DNA of 64,000 bases from Erythroxylum novogranatense (lineage: Eukaryota > Streptophyta > Magnoliopsida > Malpighiales > Erythroxylaceae), in the NCBI GenBank assembly GCA_029891385.1, contig CM057228.1, positions 23,370,809 through 23,434,808 on the forward strand. Reading direction: 5' to 3'. Position 1 is the first letter of the stretch. Each line of letters starts with the position of its first letter. The position numbers were made by a program, and so were the translations under genes. The notes beneath the pieces were generated by a model. It ran no database searches, was not told where the DNA came from, and saw only the letters and a list, made by a program, of their open reading frames with translations. Of the stretch, positions 10,844 to 22,881 are shown in pieces.

Positions 10844-12806
10844 TGTAAGTACAAGTCGACTTGTACTACTGATAAGTCGACTTGTTCTTGAAAAGTACCG
10901 ATAAGTCGACTTGTACATTGCATAAGTCGACTTATTCAAGGACGATCGTTTATTTATTTGCCCTAAAGGTAATCCCTTTAGCGCGTTTTATTCACATCGT
11001 GATGCTGATTGGATGAATAAATAAAGAAAAGGCATAATTCATTAATTTGATGTTCATGAACATTGTTTATGAATTGATTGGATCTTTAATCAGATTAATG
11101 AAGTCCATGATATATGACATAGCATGAAGGAAATTATGATGTGATCATACTACTGAGATTCCTATCATGTGCAATTGTGTCAAGATCTAAATTCTCCTAG
11201 TCAAAGGATTAATGAGGCTGGACATCATTAATCCGGATAGACTAGCACATGTCATATTCCTTGATTGGATCAAGCGGTGGATCTCGTAAGCTGTAAATAT
11301 GAGATATTTAGAATTGACATGTGTATGCTTATTAGCGGTAGTAAGTTCATTGGATGACTGCCATGAGATCATCACATGGATATCTTATCTAGTGTCGATG
11401 ATAATCTCATCATAGCAATGGTGCAAGTATCCTAGACTTGAGGTACTCAAGGATATCTTGATATCCGATTCGCGTTTTGACTCCATTCCTTGTTGCCTTC
11501 CAGAGGTAACTCATAGGGTGGTGCTTGGAGTGCAACTTGAGGTATTCAAGGTAATTGAGTAGCCAATAAAGGATTCACCACTTACGGATTAGCAGAAGAG
11601 ATACCCATGGCCTCTTGTCAGGATCATTACTTGTAAATCTCTGGCCAGAGTGAATGTCATGGAGAGTGTCTTCATGGACATATAGAGTAATGAGTCTGGG
11701 GCGAGATCTGTTATCACTTGGGCTAGACTCAGTCTAGTGAGAGTTGACACTTTGAACATGCTCATAACCAAGTGGGGTATAGGATGGTGAAAGGACGAAT
11801 TGCACGGTAATTGTCTATGGAAGGGTTCGTGATCCGGTTCATGATGAATACATCAAACCGATTACTTTCCGGTCAATTGGGGGTCATGATGTGTTGCTAG
11901 ATACCGCTTTCATGACTTCTTTCGATTAATTGTTAATCTAAGTGGCCAACATAACCGGGAGCCTAAAGGGTCACACGCTTAAGAGTGTTTCAGAGAATCT
12001 GTAAAATAGTAAATGGACAGAGTTCCAATTATGGAGAGCATTAGGATTAAATGGATCCCAATGGGATTGGGATATGTCCCGATGAGATCGCGACATCAAT
12101 ATTGCTAAGAAAGATTTAGAGTCAAGCCAAAGATCGGGCCCGAGAGTTTGGTAGGGACCGACCCAGTTTGTCTGGACCTTAGCAATTATATTCTAATTAA
12201 ATAATTAAGTAATTAATTAATTAATTATTATATAAATATTAGCCATGTGTGCACGTTGGAACAAGAGAAGAAGATAGGAGAGTTTGACTTTTCAACTTAT
12301 TATTTAATTCATTAAAGAAAATGAATGGTCATTTGGCTCACACATGTCCTAACCTTATGGAGGCCTTTTTAAAGAGTTAAAAAGAAACATAAGGAGGCTT
12401 TGGCATGTGGGCATCGACGGTTTTGCTTGCAAGGAGGGAGGAGAAGTTGGAAACTTAAGAGTTAAGTTTTCTTTGGAAAATTGGTTTTTCAAATCTTCTT
12501 CCTCATGCATTATCGATTTTCTCTTCTCCAAGGCAAGGTTTCAACGTGCTCCTCAAGCTCTCCAGGACAGAGGTAGGCTCTAGCAGGCTTTAATCTGTTC
12601 TAGCTATTCCCGGGTCAAAGGGGTTTGATCCGGTTAGGTTTTCTGATCTCTGCGTGGATCACCTTTAGAGATAGTCTCTATTGGCTATTCAGGTTTGAGG
12701 TCTTCATACGGATACCTGGATCCTGGGTTCGGGAAGGTCCCGGGAACAAAAATTTTTTGTTTTCCACTGCCTGTACATGTGATGTACCTCCCGAGATTTT
12801 TCTACA
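10844..12806 (+). repeat. Inner Copia 5' LTR
   Basis: 1,963 bp, TGTAAGTACAAGTCGACTTG .. TTTTTCTACA. Four AAGTCGACTT palindromes occupy its first 95 bp. A likely TATA box (TATAAATA, 12231-12238) lies about 570 bp before the LTR end. It closely matches 18625-20570. Confidence 0.95.
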
Positions 12807-12807
12807 G

Positions 12808-12818
12808 TGGTATCAGAG
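12808..12818 (+). promoter_or_regulatory. Primer binding site (initiator tRNA-Met) of the inner Copia
   Basis: TGGTATCAGAG lies one base after the 5' LTR. It is complementary to the 3' end of plant initiator tRNA-Met, the usual minus-strand primer for plant Copia elements. Confidence 0.9.
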
Positions 12819-13929
12819 AGTCTGGTATCCCGTATGAAGCTATAACCTAAGCTAGATCAGAAACCCTAAGTGCTGTTGATGTTGATGCATGTGTACTGCC
12901 CAGATTTCGAATTGCTATACAGATAGGTTTTTCGAAATTTTTCTGCCCAGGATTATTCATAACATGTTAGAGAATATGTCTATGAATTTTCAGAATTTAT
13001 CGATTTGATTTGATATAGTTTTGCTAATTAATTCCCTAAGGTTACAGATGCTGTTTTGTGAAACGATTCTGGAACAGGCAATAGTATAAAATCGAGAATA
13101 AATTCTATAAAAATCTTTTTCTGGATTTTCCTTCACCTACATGTCTCTAAGATGTTGGTGAATGTCTGTGAGCATGGAAATTGGATTTCAAGGTGATTGG
13201 ATATTTATTCACGAATTTATTCTATGCTGTTGGGAATTCCTGTTCTGATGAACACAGATTTTGAATCGGTTTTGTTATTTAAGTTGATTGAGTTTTTGAT
13301 GGCCTAAAATCCTGAAAAAATTCATGTACCATGTTCTGAACATTTAGTAACCTATATAATTTTCTCATGATTTATTGAAATTGTTTCATTGATCATTTCG
13401 AGCAATGTACAGAACTGGACAGTTTTGGTGAAAATTGTTGAGACTGTTTTGCTTGGCTTGATTGAGTGTGCTTTTTCAGTTCCAATGCCTTGCACCATTT
13501 TTAATATGATTAAAAATGTGTTATCTTGATGTATTATGATTTCCAAACTGAATTGCTTGAATTTGTTTATCCTAGAATTTTCGGATGCCTAATTGATCAC
13601 CTTTGTGTCTCGTTAGTATATTGCATTATCTTGTTTGTTTTGACCGTCATATTTTTTATGGCATGTGCTGAAATAAATTTGATAATGTATATGCTAGCTA
13701 GAGATGCTTAGGATGATAATTTGGGTGTTCCTAAATTGTTTGGACATTAATGAGTTTTGACTCATTTCAAGCTTTTCATATAGTTTGACTATTTAAGGCT
13801 TTCATGGTTCAATGAATTGTTCATTGATACATCAAATTTATCAGATATTACCTTAGGTATGTAGGTGTTGTGAATTGGAATTGCATTAATTGAGGAATTA
13901 GCCGATTAGAGATTTTAGCAAATTTACCA

Positions 13930-14150
13930 AAATAAGTCGACTTGTTCAAGGTTTTTGGGATAAGTCGACTTGTGTATAGAATAAGTCGACTTGTTCAGAA
14001 TCTCAGTATAAGTCGACTTGTAGTACCTTACAAGTCGACTTGTTCATGGGCAGGTGAAATAAGTCGACTTGTGTCATCAAGTCGACTTGTGTGTGGGCAG
14101 AAGCATAAGTTTCCACTTGCATTTGATGAAAGTCGACTTGTGGCATGCTC
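13930..14150 (+). repeat. AAGTCGACTTGT palindrome array in the inner Copia leader
   Basis: Eight exact AAGTCGACTT motifs plus one degenerate copy (AAGTTTCCACTTGC), spaced irregularly by about 15-35 bp and separated by unrelated sequence. The motif is a 10-bp perfect palindrome centred on a SalI-type GTCGAC. The same motif occurs four times in each LTR of both family members. Confidence 0.95.
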
Positions 14151-14329
14151 AGGTTGGATGATGGATGATTATAAGGATTGATTCAATACGATTGATGAAA
14201 CCTAAATCATTCCATATAGTCTTCGTGACTATAATCCTTAAGCTTGGAGTCTAGAGACCCGAAATCCCTCCTCGGTATATGAAAACTAACGCCTTCTATT
14301 AATATGGTAAGAACCAGAGTTCTTATAGG

Positions 14330-14735
14330 GTTGGGTTGTTGAGCTAACCTCAAGCTCACTCTATACGAATATGTTCAAACCATGAAAATAAGATTTTCGG
14401 ATTAATGGGTCGGTTTTCCTAGAAGCGTTGATTTGTTGAGCTAACCTCAAGGTCAACGTGGATGAGGCGGTTGGGTAGCATACATTAGATGTATGCGCAT
14501 CAAAAGTTGATACCCGATGAAGTGCACATCAACAAGTTGATAAAGCGATCGATAGTTGTGTCTAAGATGTAATTGGTATATCGATACCTCCCGAGACATA
14601 AGGTGGCTTGTTGAGCTAACCTCGAGGTCATTCTTAATGTCGGTTATCGATGATGCAATTGGTATGACCGATACCTACCGATTGACCTAAGTTGTGGCTT
14701 GTTGAGCAAACTCAAGGTCACTCTTAGCAATGTCG
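14330..14735 (+). repeat. Four interspersed copies of TTGTTGAGCTAACCTCAAGG
   Basis: Copies at about 14337, 14432, 14608 and 14701, the last reading GAGCAAACTCAAGG. In the outer copy (plus-strand view 20968-21360) the four counterparts mostly read CCTTGGGTTTGCCCAACA. The central bases differ consistently between the two elements. Confidence 0.8.
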
Positions 14736-14924
14736 GATATCGACCCACTAGGACATTATGTCACTTTGTTTCTCCGGATTAAGAAGAGGGTTATGGATTC
14801 TAGGAAACTAGTGGAGCCATATGCATGTCATACAAGTCCTTATGATCATGCAGGCATTTCTATTCTATCATTCCTTCTCTCTATCGCGTTTAGGTTGATT
14901 GAAGAAGTCATTCTGTGTGAATTT

Positions 14925-15665
14925 TCGCTCTCTATTCTGGACCGAATTTTCTTGATTGGCTAAGGAATCTGAGAATTGTTCTCAGATCTGAGGAACTGGG
15001 ATACGTCCTAGATGTTCCACTTCCAGATGCACCTGCTGCCAATGCTTCTGATAAGGATCAGAAAGCATATCGTAAGCATCTAAAGGGCGATGATATGGAT
15101 ACTTGCATTATGCTTGTCTCGATGTCACCAGAGCTGCGAAAAGACGAGTCCATGGATGCTCACGTTATAGTATCTCATCTTAGGGAGCTGTTTGATGAGT
15201 AAGCTCGATGCGAAAGGTTCAAGACCTCAAGGCTTCTCTTCATCACAAAGATGGCTCGGTACATCTCGCCGTCAAGATGCCACGAAGATGAATGGCTATA
15301 TTGAGAGATTGGCCGTCTTAGGATTTGTAATGGATTATGAGTTAAGTAGAGACTTAATTCTGGTTGGATTGTCTGATGGTTATTCACAGTTTGTGATAAA
15401 CTATCGGATAAACCAAATATCCATAACAATTCCTGAGCTGATCAATCTGTTCATGACAGCTGAGCAGGCTATCAAGATAGATAGCAAGTGCTAATGGTGG
15501 ATGCTTCTTCTTCTAGTTCAAAGAAGAAAAAGGCCAAGAAACCAAAGGGAAGTGTCATCAAGGAAAAACCAAAGAAACTGCCCCAAAAGGATTTTGCTTT
15601 CATAGTGGCAAGACTAGCCACTAGAGGCGAAACTGTAAAATCTATCTGGAGTCCTTGAAGCAGAA
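14925..15665 (+). pseudogene. Inner Copia gag remnant
   Basis: The sequence reads EELGYVLDVPLPDAP and DTCIMLVSMSPEL (about 14990-15135). After a frame change it continues MNGYIERLAVLGFVMDYELS..ITIPELINL (15192-15494), the UBN2-type gag core. A decayed zinc knuckle follows at about 15590, where CX2C has become C-F-H-S and the Trp after the His is a stop. Gag would form the virus-like particle. This copy cannot be translated as one protein. Confidence 0.85.
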
Positions 15666-15699
15666 GAAGGCATCAGATGCCTCTACTTCTTCAAATATG

Positions 15700-15978
15700 T
15701 TTGTCATTGAGGTTAATACTATTCCTGATCCAAACATATCGGTATTTGATACCGGATGTGGCTCATACATATGAAATGATATGCAGGGCCTCAGGGACAG
15801 TAGAAAGCTCATAAAAGGAGAACTGGACTTTCGTGCAGGTAATGAAGCAAGGGTTGCTACATTAGCCGTAAGCACTTATGTCTTGTCACTCCCTGGTGAG
15901 CTTATATTCAAATTGGATGATTATCATTTTGTACCCGTTTTAAACAAAGAACATATTGTATGTTTTATGTTTAATTAA
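15700..15978 (+). pseudogene. Inner Copia protease remnant
   Basis: VFDTGCGSYI at about 15742-15771 is the Copia aspartic protease active-site block (D-T-G-C-G-S). The next codon, normally Cys, is TGA. The frame resumes NDMQGLRDSRKLIKGELDF and runs to FVPVLNKEHIVCFMFN, followed by a stop at 15978. It would have processed the Gag-Pol polyprotein. Confidence 0.85.
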
Positions 15979-16139
15979 ATTTGGTTTCCATTGGACTTTT
16001 AGTAGCAATGGTTGTTCTATTAGTTGAATGGAATGCTCTATGGTGCTGGTACATTATGCAATGGAATTGACATATGAGATATATCATATCCAATTATGAA
16101 TGTCAATGACGCGAAAAGACATAATCGAGATAATTTAAA

Positions 16140-16860
16140 ATCAACTTACTTATGGCATTGTCGCTTGGCCATATAAATGAGACACGCATCGCTAAGCTCC
16201 ATAAGAGTGGATGTTTAGGGTCATTTGATTATGAATCATATGACACATGCGAATCTTGTTTATTAGGCAAGATGACTAAGTTATCCTTTAAAGGAAAGGG
16301 TGAGCAGTGAATGGAATATTAGACCTAATACATTCGGATGTATGTGGTCCGATGTCCATCCATGCCACAAGTGGTTGTTTTTACTTCATTATTTTTTATC
16401 GGTGATTATTCACGATATGGGTATCATGTCGATAAGATACAAATCAAGCATTTGAATAGTTCAAATAATTCAGAAATGAAGTAGAAAACTAACTTGGTAA
16501 AAGTATGAAGACATTACGATCTGATCGTGGTGGAAAATACTTACACCAACAGTTTTGGATTATCTCAAAGATCATGAGATTTTATCTCGGTACACTCCAC
16601 CTTACTGCGCATGCAAGACAATGGTGTGGTTGAAAGGAGAAATCGAACCTTGTTGAGCATAGTGCGATTGATGATAGGTTTACTGCGATTTTGGGAATAT
16701 CGCTTGAGACAATTGTTTACTTGCTAAGCGAGTTCCATCAAAACAGTTGTGGTTACTCCATATGGAGATATGGACTAACTGAAAACCCTATCTTTCTTAG
16801 CTAAAAGTATGGGGTTGTCCTGCTTACGTGAAGCGGACACAGTCAGATTAGCTTGATGTA
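16140..16860 (+). pseudogene. Inner Copia integrase remnant
   Basis: An HHCC zinc-finger remnant lies at about 16190-16280 (the frame-corrected sense is IAKLHKSGCLGSF..DTCESCLLGKMTKLSFKGKGE). LRSDRGGKY (about 16509-16535) corresponds to the second catalytic Asp region. A decayed NGVVERRNR equivalent is at about 16620. Many stops and shifts are present. Confidence 0.75.
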
Positions 16861-17199
16861 AATGCTGACAAGTGTTTGTTCGTAGGATATTGTGGGATAT
16901 TAATTCTACCTTGCTTAGGAACAAAAGTTGTTTGTTTCCAAGCATGCTGTTTTCTTAAAGAAATAGTTTCTTTTACAAGAAGACAGTGGGAGTAAAGTTG
17001 AACTTGGAGAAGTTCAAGATGCTCGAACAAACACATATCAACTTCCTGAACTTGAAACTGTAACTCATGTAGATGAGGTAACAGTTCAACCTTCTACTAC
17101 ACACGAATTTCGTAGGTCACGTAGGATACGCTCTGTTCCTGAGAAATATGGATTTCTCGTGGGGAACAGAATGACGTATTGCTCATATGTGATGATGAG

Positions 17200-18063
17200 C
17201 CTACTACCTATGAAGAGGTTCTGAAAAGTTCAGAGTCTGGAACATGGCTTTGTGCCATGAAATCTGAAATGGATTCCATGTATAAAACCAAGTATGGACT
17301 TTGGTTGTTACACCTGAAGGGATAAAACCCACAGGGTGCAAAGGGGTTTTCAAGAAGAAAACCAACATGGACGGTAATTTGATTACCTATAAAGCAATGC
17401 TTCTGGTTAAAGGATTTAAATCACAGATAAGGAGTTGACTATGACGAAACCTTGACCCGTAGCAATGCTTAAATCCATTAGGATACTCCTAGCCATTGCC
17501 GCTCATTATGATTATGAGATATGGCAAGTGGATGTGAAGATAGCTTTCCTGAATGGAAATCTACCCGAGGATGTGTATGACACAACCTGAGGGCTTCACT
17601 TCCATTGATGGCGAAACGTATGCAAGCTTCAGAAATCCATGTTTGGATTGAAGCAAGCTTCCAGGAGTTGGATTATCCGTTTAGTTGAGTTAATCAAAGA
17701 GTTTGATTTCTCACAAAATTCGGATGATCATTGTGTGCATAAGAAGGTTAATGGGACTGCAATCGTATTCCTTGTGTTGTATGTAGATGACATATCGTTA
17801 CTCGGAAGCGATGTCTCTATCCGCAATCGATTAAAATTTGGTTGTCAATCGATTTGCGATGAAAGACCTTGGTAAAGCAACTTATATCCTTAGGATATAG
17901 ATTTATGCAGATAGATCAAAGGTTGCTTGGTCTTTCACAAGCATCGTACATAGATGAGATGCTAAAGAGGTTTAGCATGGAACAATGTTATGTACGAGGC
18001 CGATGTATCGTATGCTCTAAGTGTTACGAGCGGATACCAATCGGATCTGGTGAGGATCACTAG
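17200..18063 (+). pseudogene. Inner Copia reverse transcriptase remnant
   Basis: AMKSEMDSMYKTKYG (about 17258) starts the RT. MFGLKQASRSWIIRLVELI begins at 17639, and LVLYVDDISLLGSDV carries an intact YVDD catalytic motif at about 17778. LLGLSQASYIDEMLKRFSM follows at about 17923. Frames change at least three times, so no full enzyme is encoded. Confidence 0.9.
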
Positions 18064-18109
18064 GTATTTGTCGAGAATATCCTCAAGTACTTGCGAAGCA
18101 CTAAGGATG

Positions 18110-18600
18110 TTTTCTTGATGTTTGGAGATGGAAATCTCCATATGAGCGAGCATTAGGATGCCGATATCTAATCGATAAGGATGATTACGAATCACTGATC
18201 AAGTTATATACATTCACTTTGAATAGCGTGGTGGTCGGTTGGAAAGAATTCCAAACAAGAGAGGGCTGGCGATTCATCAACCGAGCAGCGAGTACCGCCG
18301 CGTGAGATCTTGAAAGGAAGCGGTTTAGATCAAGAAGTTCATTCTTGAACTTGATCGGTCCCTAGTGTGGTGGGCCCATAGGATTGTATTGTGATACAAT
18401 GGGGCTAGTCTTGTGACAAAGGAACGAGTCTCATCGACGATCCGAACTTCGTGCTTCACCGATTCGGAGATCATTAGTCGAGATGATATCTTGATAGAGG
18501 AATTCCACGAGCAAAGTGTTCTTGTTCCATTGACAAAGCCATTGTCACAAGAGAATTGTGATTCTCATGGACTCGCTTATGGTATTAGATACTAAGGCGA
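18110..18600 (+). pseudogene. Inner Copia RNase H remnant
   Basis: Decayed counterpart of the outer copy's RNase H (7400-7860), lying between RT and the polypurine tract. No frame remains open across it. It is identified by position and by nucleotide similarity to the outer copy. Confidence 0.65.
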
Positions 18601-18624
18601 TTGGCTTTAGGTCAGTGGGAGATT

Positions 18625-20570
18625 TGTAAGTACAAGTCGACTTGTACTCTCGATAAGTCGACTTGTTCTTGAAAGTACCGATAAGTCGACTTGTACATTG
18701 CATAAGTCGACTTATTCAAGGATCTGATCTTGTTTATTTGTGCCCTAAAGGCAATCCCCTTTAAGCGTTTTATTCACATCGTGATGCGATGGATGAATAA
18801 ATAAAGAAAAGGCATAATTCATTAATTTGATGTTCATGAACATTGTTTATGAATTGATTGGATCTTTAATCAGATTAATGAAGTCCATGATATATGACAT
18901 AGCATGAAGGAAATTATGATGTGATCATACTATCGAGATTCCTATCATGTGCAATTGTGTCAAGATATCTAAATTCTCCTAGTCAAAGGATTAATGAGGC
19001 TGGACATCATTAATCCGGATAGACTAACACATGTCATATTCCTTGATTGGATCAGCGGTGGATCTCGAAGCTGTAAATATGAGATATTTAGAATTGACAT
19101 GTGGATGCTTACTAGCGGTAGTAAGTTCATTGGATGACGCCATGAGATCATCACATGGATATCTTATCTAGTGTCGGTGATAATCTCATCATAGCAATGG
19201 TGCAAGTATCCTTAGACTTGAGGTACTCGAGGATATCTTGAATCTTGATTACATACTGACTCCATTCCTTGTTGCCTTCCGAGAGGTAACTCATAGGGTG
19301 GTGCTTGGAGTACAACTTGAGGTATTGAAGGTAATTGAGTAGCCAATAAAGGTTCACCACTTACGGATTAGCGAAGAGATACCCGTAGCCTCTTGTCGGG
19401 ATCATTACTTGTAAATCTCGGCGAGTGAATATGTCATGGAGAGTGTCTTCATGAACATATAGAGTAATGAGTCTAGGGCGAGATCTGTTATCACTGGGCT
19501 AGACTCGGTCTAGAGAGTTGACACTTTGACCATGCTCATAACCAAGTGGGGTATAGGATGGTGAAAGGACGAATTGCACGCAGTAATTGTACATGGAAGG
19601 TTCGTGATCCGGTTCATGATGAATACATCAAACCGATTACTTTCCGGTCAATTGGGGTCATGATGTGTTGCTAGATACCGCTCATGACTTGCTCAGATTA
19701 ATTGTTAATCTAAGTGGCCAACATAACCGGAGCCTAAAGTGGTCACACGCTTAAGAGTGTTTGAGAGAATCAGTAAAATAGTAAATGGACGAGTTCCAAT
19801 TATGGAGAGCATTAGGATTAAATGGATCCCGATGGGATTGGGATATGTCCGATGAGATCGCGACATCAATATTGCTAAGAAAGGTTTAGGAGTCGTTTTC
19901 AAAGAAGGGGCCCCGAGAGGGCAGTAGGACCAATTCCCAGGTTGATTGGACCTTAGCAATTATATTCTAATTAATTAATTAAGTAATTAATTAATTAATT
20001 ATTATATAAATATTAGCCATGTGTGCACGTTGGAACAAGAGAAGAAGATAGGAGAGTTTGACTTTTCAACTTATTATTTAATTCATTAAAGAAAATGAAT
20101 GGTCATTTGGCTCACACATGTCCTAACCTTATGGAGGCCTTTTAAAGAGTTAAAAGAAACATAAGGAGGCTTTGGCATGTGGGCATCGGCGGTTTTGCTT
20201 GCAAGGAGGGAGGAGAAGTTGGAAACTTAAGAGTTAAGTTTCCTTTGGAAAATTGGTTTTCAAATCTTCTTCCTCATGCATTATCGATTTCTCTTCTCCA
20301 AGGCAAGGTTTCAACGTGCTCCTCAGCTCTCGAGGGAGAGGTAGGCTCTAGAGGCTTTAATCTGTTTCTAGCTATTCCCGGTCAAAGGGTTTGATCAGGT
20401 TAGGTTTCGATCTCTGCGTGGATCACCTTTAGAGATAGTCTCTATTGGCTATTCAGGTTTGAGGTCTTCATACGGATACCTGGATCCTGGGTTCGGGAAG
20501 GTCCCGAGAACAAAAAAAAAAAATTTTCCGCTGCCTGTACATGTGATGTACCTCCCGAGATTTTCCTACA
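18625..20570 (+). repeat. Inner Copia 3' LTR
   Basis: 1,946 bp, TGTAAGTACAAGTCGACTTG .. TTTTCCTACA, preceded by the purine tract GTCAGTGGGAGATT. It differs from the 5' LTR by scattered substitutions and many 1-3-bp indels, often at CTG, CAG or CCGG. Confidence 0.95.
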
Positions 20571-20575
20571 GCATA

Positions 20576-22869
20576 ATGCAAGTAGCCATGTCACTGTCCT
20601 TTAGATGCTTACGATATGCTTTCTGATCCTCATCAGAAGCATCGACAGCAGCTGCATCTGGAAGTGGAACATCTAGGACGTATCCCAGTTCCTCAGATCT
20701 GAGAACAATTCTCAGATTCCTCAACCGATCAAGAAAATTCGGTCCAAAATAGAGAGCGAAAATTCACACTGAAAAACTTCTTCAATCAACCTAAACGCGA
20801 TAGAGAGAAGGAATGATAGAATAGAAATGTCTGCATGATCATAAGGACTTGCATGATATGCATATGGCTCCCACTAGTTTCCTAAAATCCATAACCCTCT
20901 TTACTGAATCCGGAGAAACAAAGTGACATAAAGTCCTAGTGGGTCGATATCAGGCATTGCTAAGAGTGACCTTGGGTTTGCCCAACAAGCCACAACTTAG
21001 GTCAATCGGTAGGTATCGGACATACCAATTGCATCATCGATAACCGACATTGAGAATGACCTTGGGTTTGCCCAACAAGCCACCTTATGTCTCGGGAGGT
21101 ATCAGATATACCAATTACATCTTAGACATAACTATCGATCGGTCTATCAACTTGTTGATGTGTGCACTTACATTGGGTTATCAACTCCTTGATGCGTGTA
21201 CATCCCAATGTACACTACTCAACTTCGCCTCATCCACGTTGACCTTGAGTTTGCTCAACAAACCAACGCTTCAAATAAAACCGACCCATTAATCCGAAAA
21301 TCTTATTTTCATGGTTGAACATATCCAGTATAGAGTGAGCTTGGGTTTGCCCAACAACCCGACCTATAAGAACTCGGTTCTTACCATATTAATGGAAGGC
21401 GTTAGTTTTCATATGCCGAGGAGGGATTTCGAAACTTCAGACTCTAAGCTTAGGACTATATGGAATGATTTAGGTTTCATTAATCACATTGAATCAATCC
21501 TTATAATCATTCATCATCCATCCTGAGCATGCCACAAGTCGACTTACATAGGAATGCAAGTCGTCTTATGCTGCTGCCCATACACAAGTCGCCTTGTATC
21601 ATAATACAAGTCGCCTTTGTCTTCGCTCCTCAGACAGTAAACTTATCTGATATAAGTCGCCTTATGCACTACTCAGCGCACAAGTCGCCTTGTACATCGC
21701 AAAGTCGACTTATGACAGATTTCTGAACAAGTCGCCTTATACTCCAAATAAGTCGACTTGTCCAATGAAATTGCTATAATCTCTAATCGCTAATTCTTCA
21801 ATCCATGCAATTCAATTCACAACACCTAGATACCTAAGGTAATATCGATAAATTTGATGTATCGATGAACAATTCATTGAACCATGAAAGCCTTAAATAA
21901 ATAAACTATATGAAAAGCTTGAAATGAGTCAAAACTCATTAATTTCAAACAATTTAGGAACACCCAAATTATCATCCTAAGCATCTCTAGCTAGCACATA
22001 CATTATCAAATTTACTTCAGCACATGCCATAAAAAATATGACGGTCAAAACAAACAAGATAATGCAATATACTAACGAGGCGCTAATGTGATCAATTAGG
22101 CATCCGAAAATTCTAGGATAAACAACTTGAAGAAATTCAGTTTGGAAATCATACTACATCAAAATAACACATTTTTAATCACATTAAAAATGGTGCAAGG
22201 CATTGGAACTGAAAAAGCACACTCAATCAAGCCAAGCAAAACAGTCCCAACAATTTTTCACAAAACTGTCCAGTTCCGTACATTGCTCGAAATGATCAAT
22301 GAAACAATTTCAATAAATTCTGAGAAACTTGAATAGGTTAGTACATGTTCAGAACATGATACCTGAATTTTTTCAGGAATTATAGCCATCAAAAACTCAG
22401 TCAACCTAAATAACAAAACCGATTCAAAATCTGTGTTCATCAGCACAGCAATTCCCAACAGAATAAAATAAAATCGAAAATAAATATCCAATCACCTAGA
22501 AATCCTATTTCCATGCTCATAGACATTCACCAACATCTTAGAGACACGTAGATAAAGGAAAATCCGAAAAACCATTTTTCTAGAATTTATTCTCGATTTT
22601 ATACTCATGCCTGTTCCAGAATCGTTTCACAAAACAGCATCTGTAACCTTAGGGAATTAATTAGCAAAACTATATCAAATCAAATTAATAAATTCTGAAA
22701 ATTCATAAACATATTCTCTAACATTTTATGAACAATCCTGGGCAGAAAAATTTCGAAAAACATATCACAATATAAATTCGAAATCTGAACAGATAGCATG
22801 CATGAACAGAAAATTCCATTAAGGTTTCTGATCTCGCTTAGGTTATAGCTGCATACACGATACCAGACG
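20576..22869 (-). mobile_element. Outer Copia gag start and leader (right of the nested insertion)
   Basis: 20576-20780 is the 5' part of gag on the minus strand. 20968-21360 carries the four 25-bp leader motifs. 21535-21770 carries nine palindrome-array positions, most changed from AAGTCGACTT to AAGTCGCCTT. The rest matches 12819-13930 of the inner copy in reverse. No protein-coding gene other than gag is expected here. Confidence 0.85.
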
Positions 22870-22880
22870 CTCTGATACCA
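22870..22880 (-). promoter_or_regulatory. Primer binding site (initiator tRNA-Met) of the outer Copia
   Basis: The plus strand shows CTCTGATACCA, the reverse of TGGTATCAGAG, one base left of the 5' LTR. It is the same primer site as in the inner copy. Confidence 0.9.
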
Positions 22881-22881
22881 C

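Larger units (their letters stand above)
10844..20570 (+). mobile_element. Inner Copia LTR retrotransposon, same family as its host
   Basis: Plus-strand element of 9,727 bp. Its LTRs are 10844-12806 and 18625-20570, with TG..CA ends, a tRNA-Met primer site at 12808 and a polypurine tract at 18611-18624. Target duplications of GCATA lie at 10839-10843 and 20571-20575. Order is leader, gag, protease, integrase, RT, RNase H. It inserted in the opposite orientation into gag of an element of its own family. All genes carry stops and frameshifts. The leader between primer site and gag is unusually long (about 2.1 kb) and repeat-rich. Confidence 0.95.

Noticed and set aside
13930..14150. CRISPR-like array
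   Set aside because: Motif is only 10-12 bp, spacers vary in length, there are no cas genes, and this is plant nuclear DNA inside a Copia leader.
13942..14181. Open frame with repeated SRLV peptides
   Set aside because: Translation of the palindrome array in the Copia leader, upstream of gag; mirrored artefact, no start context.
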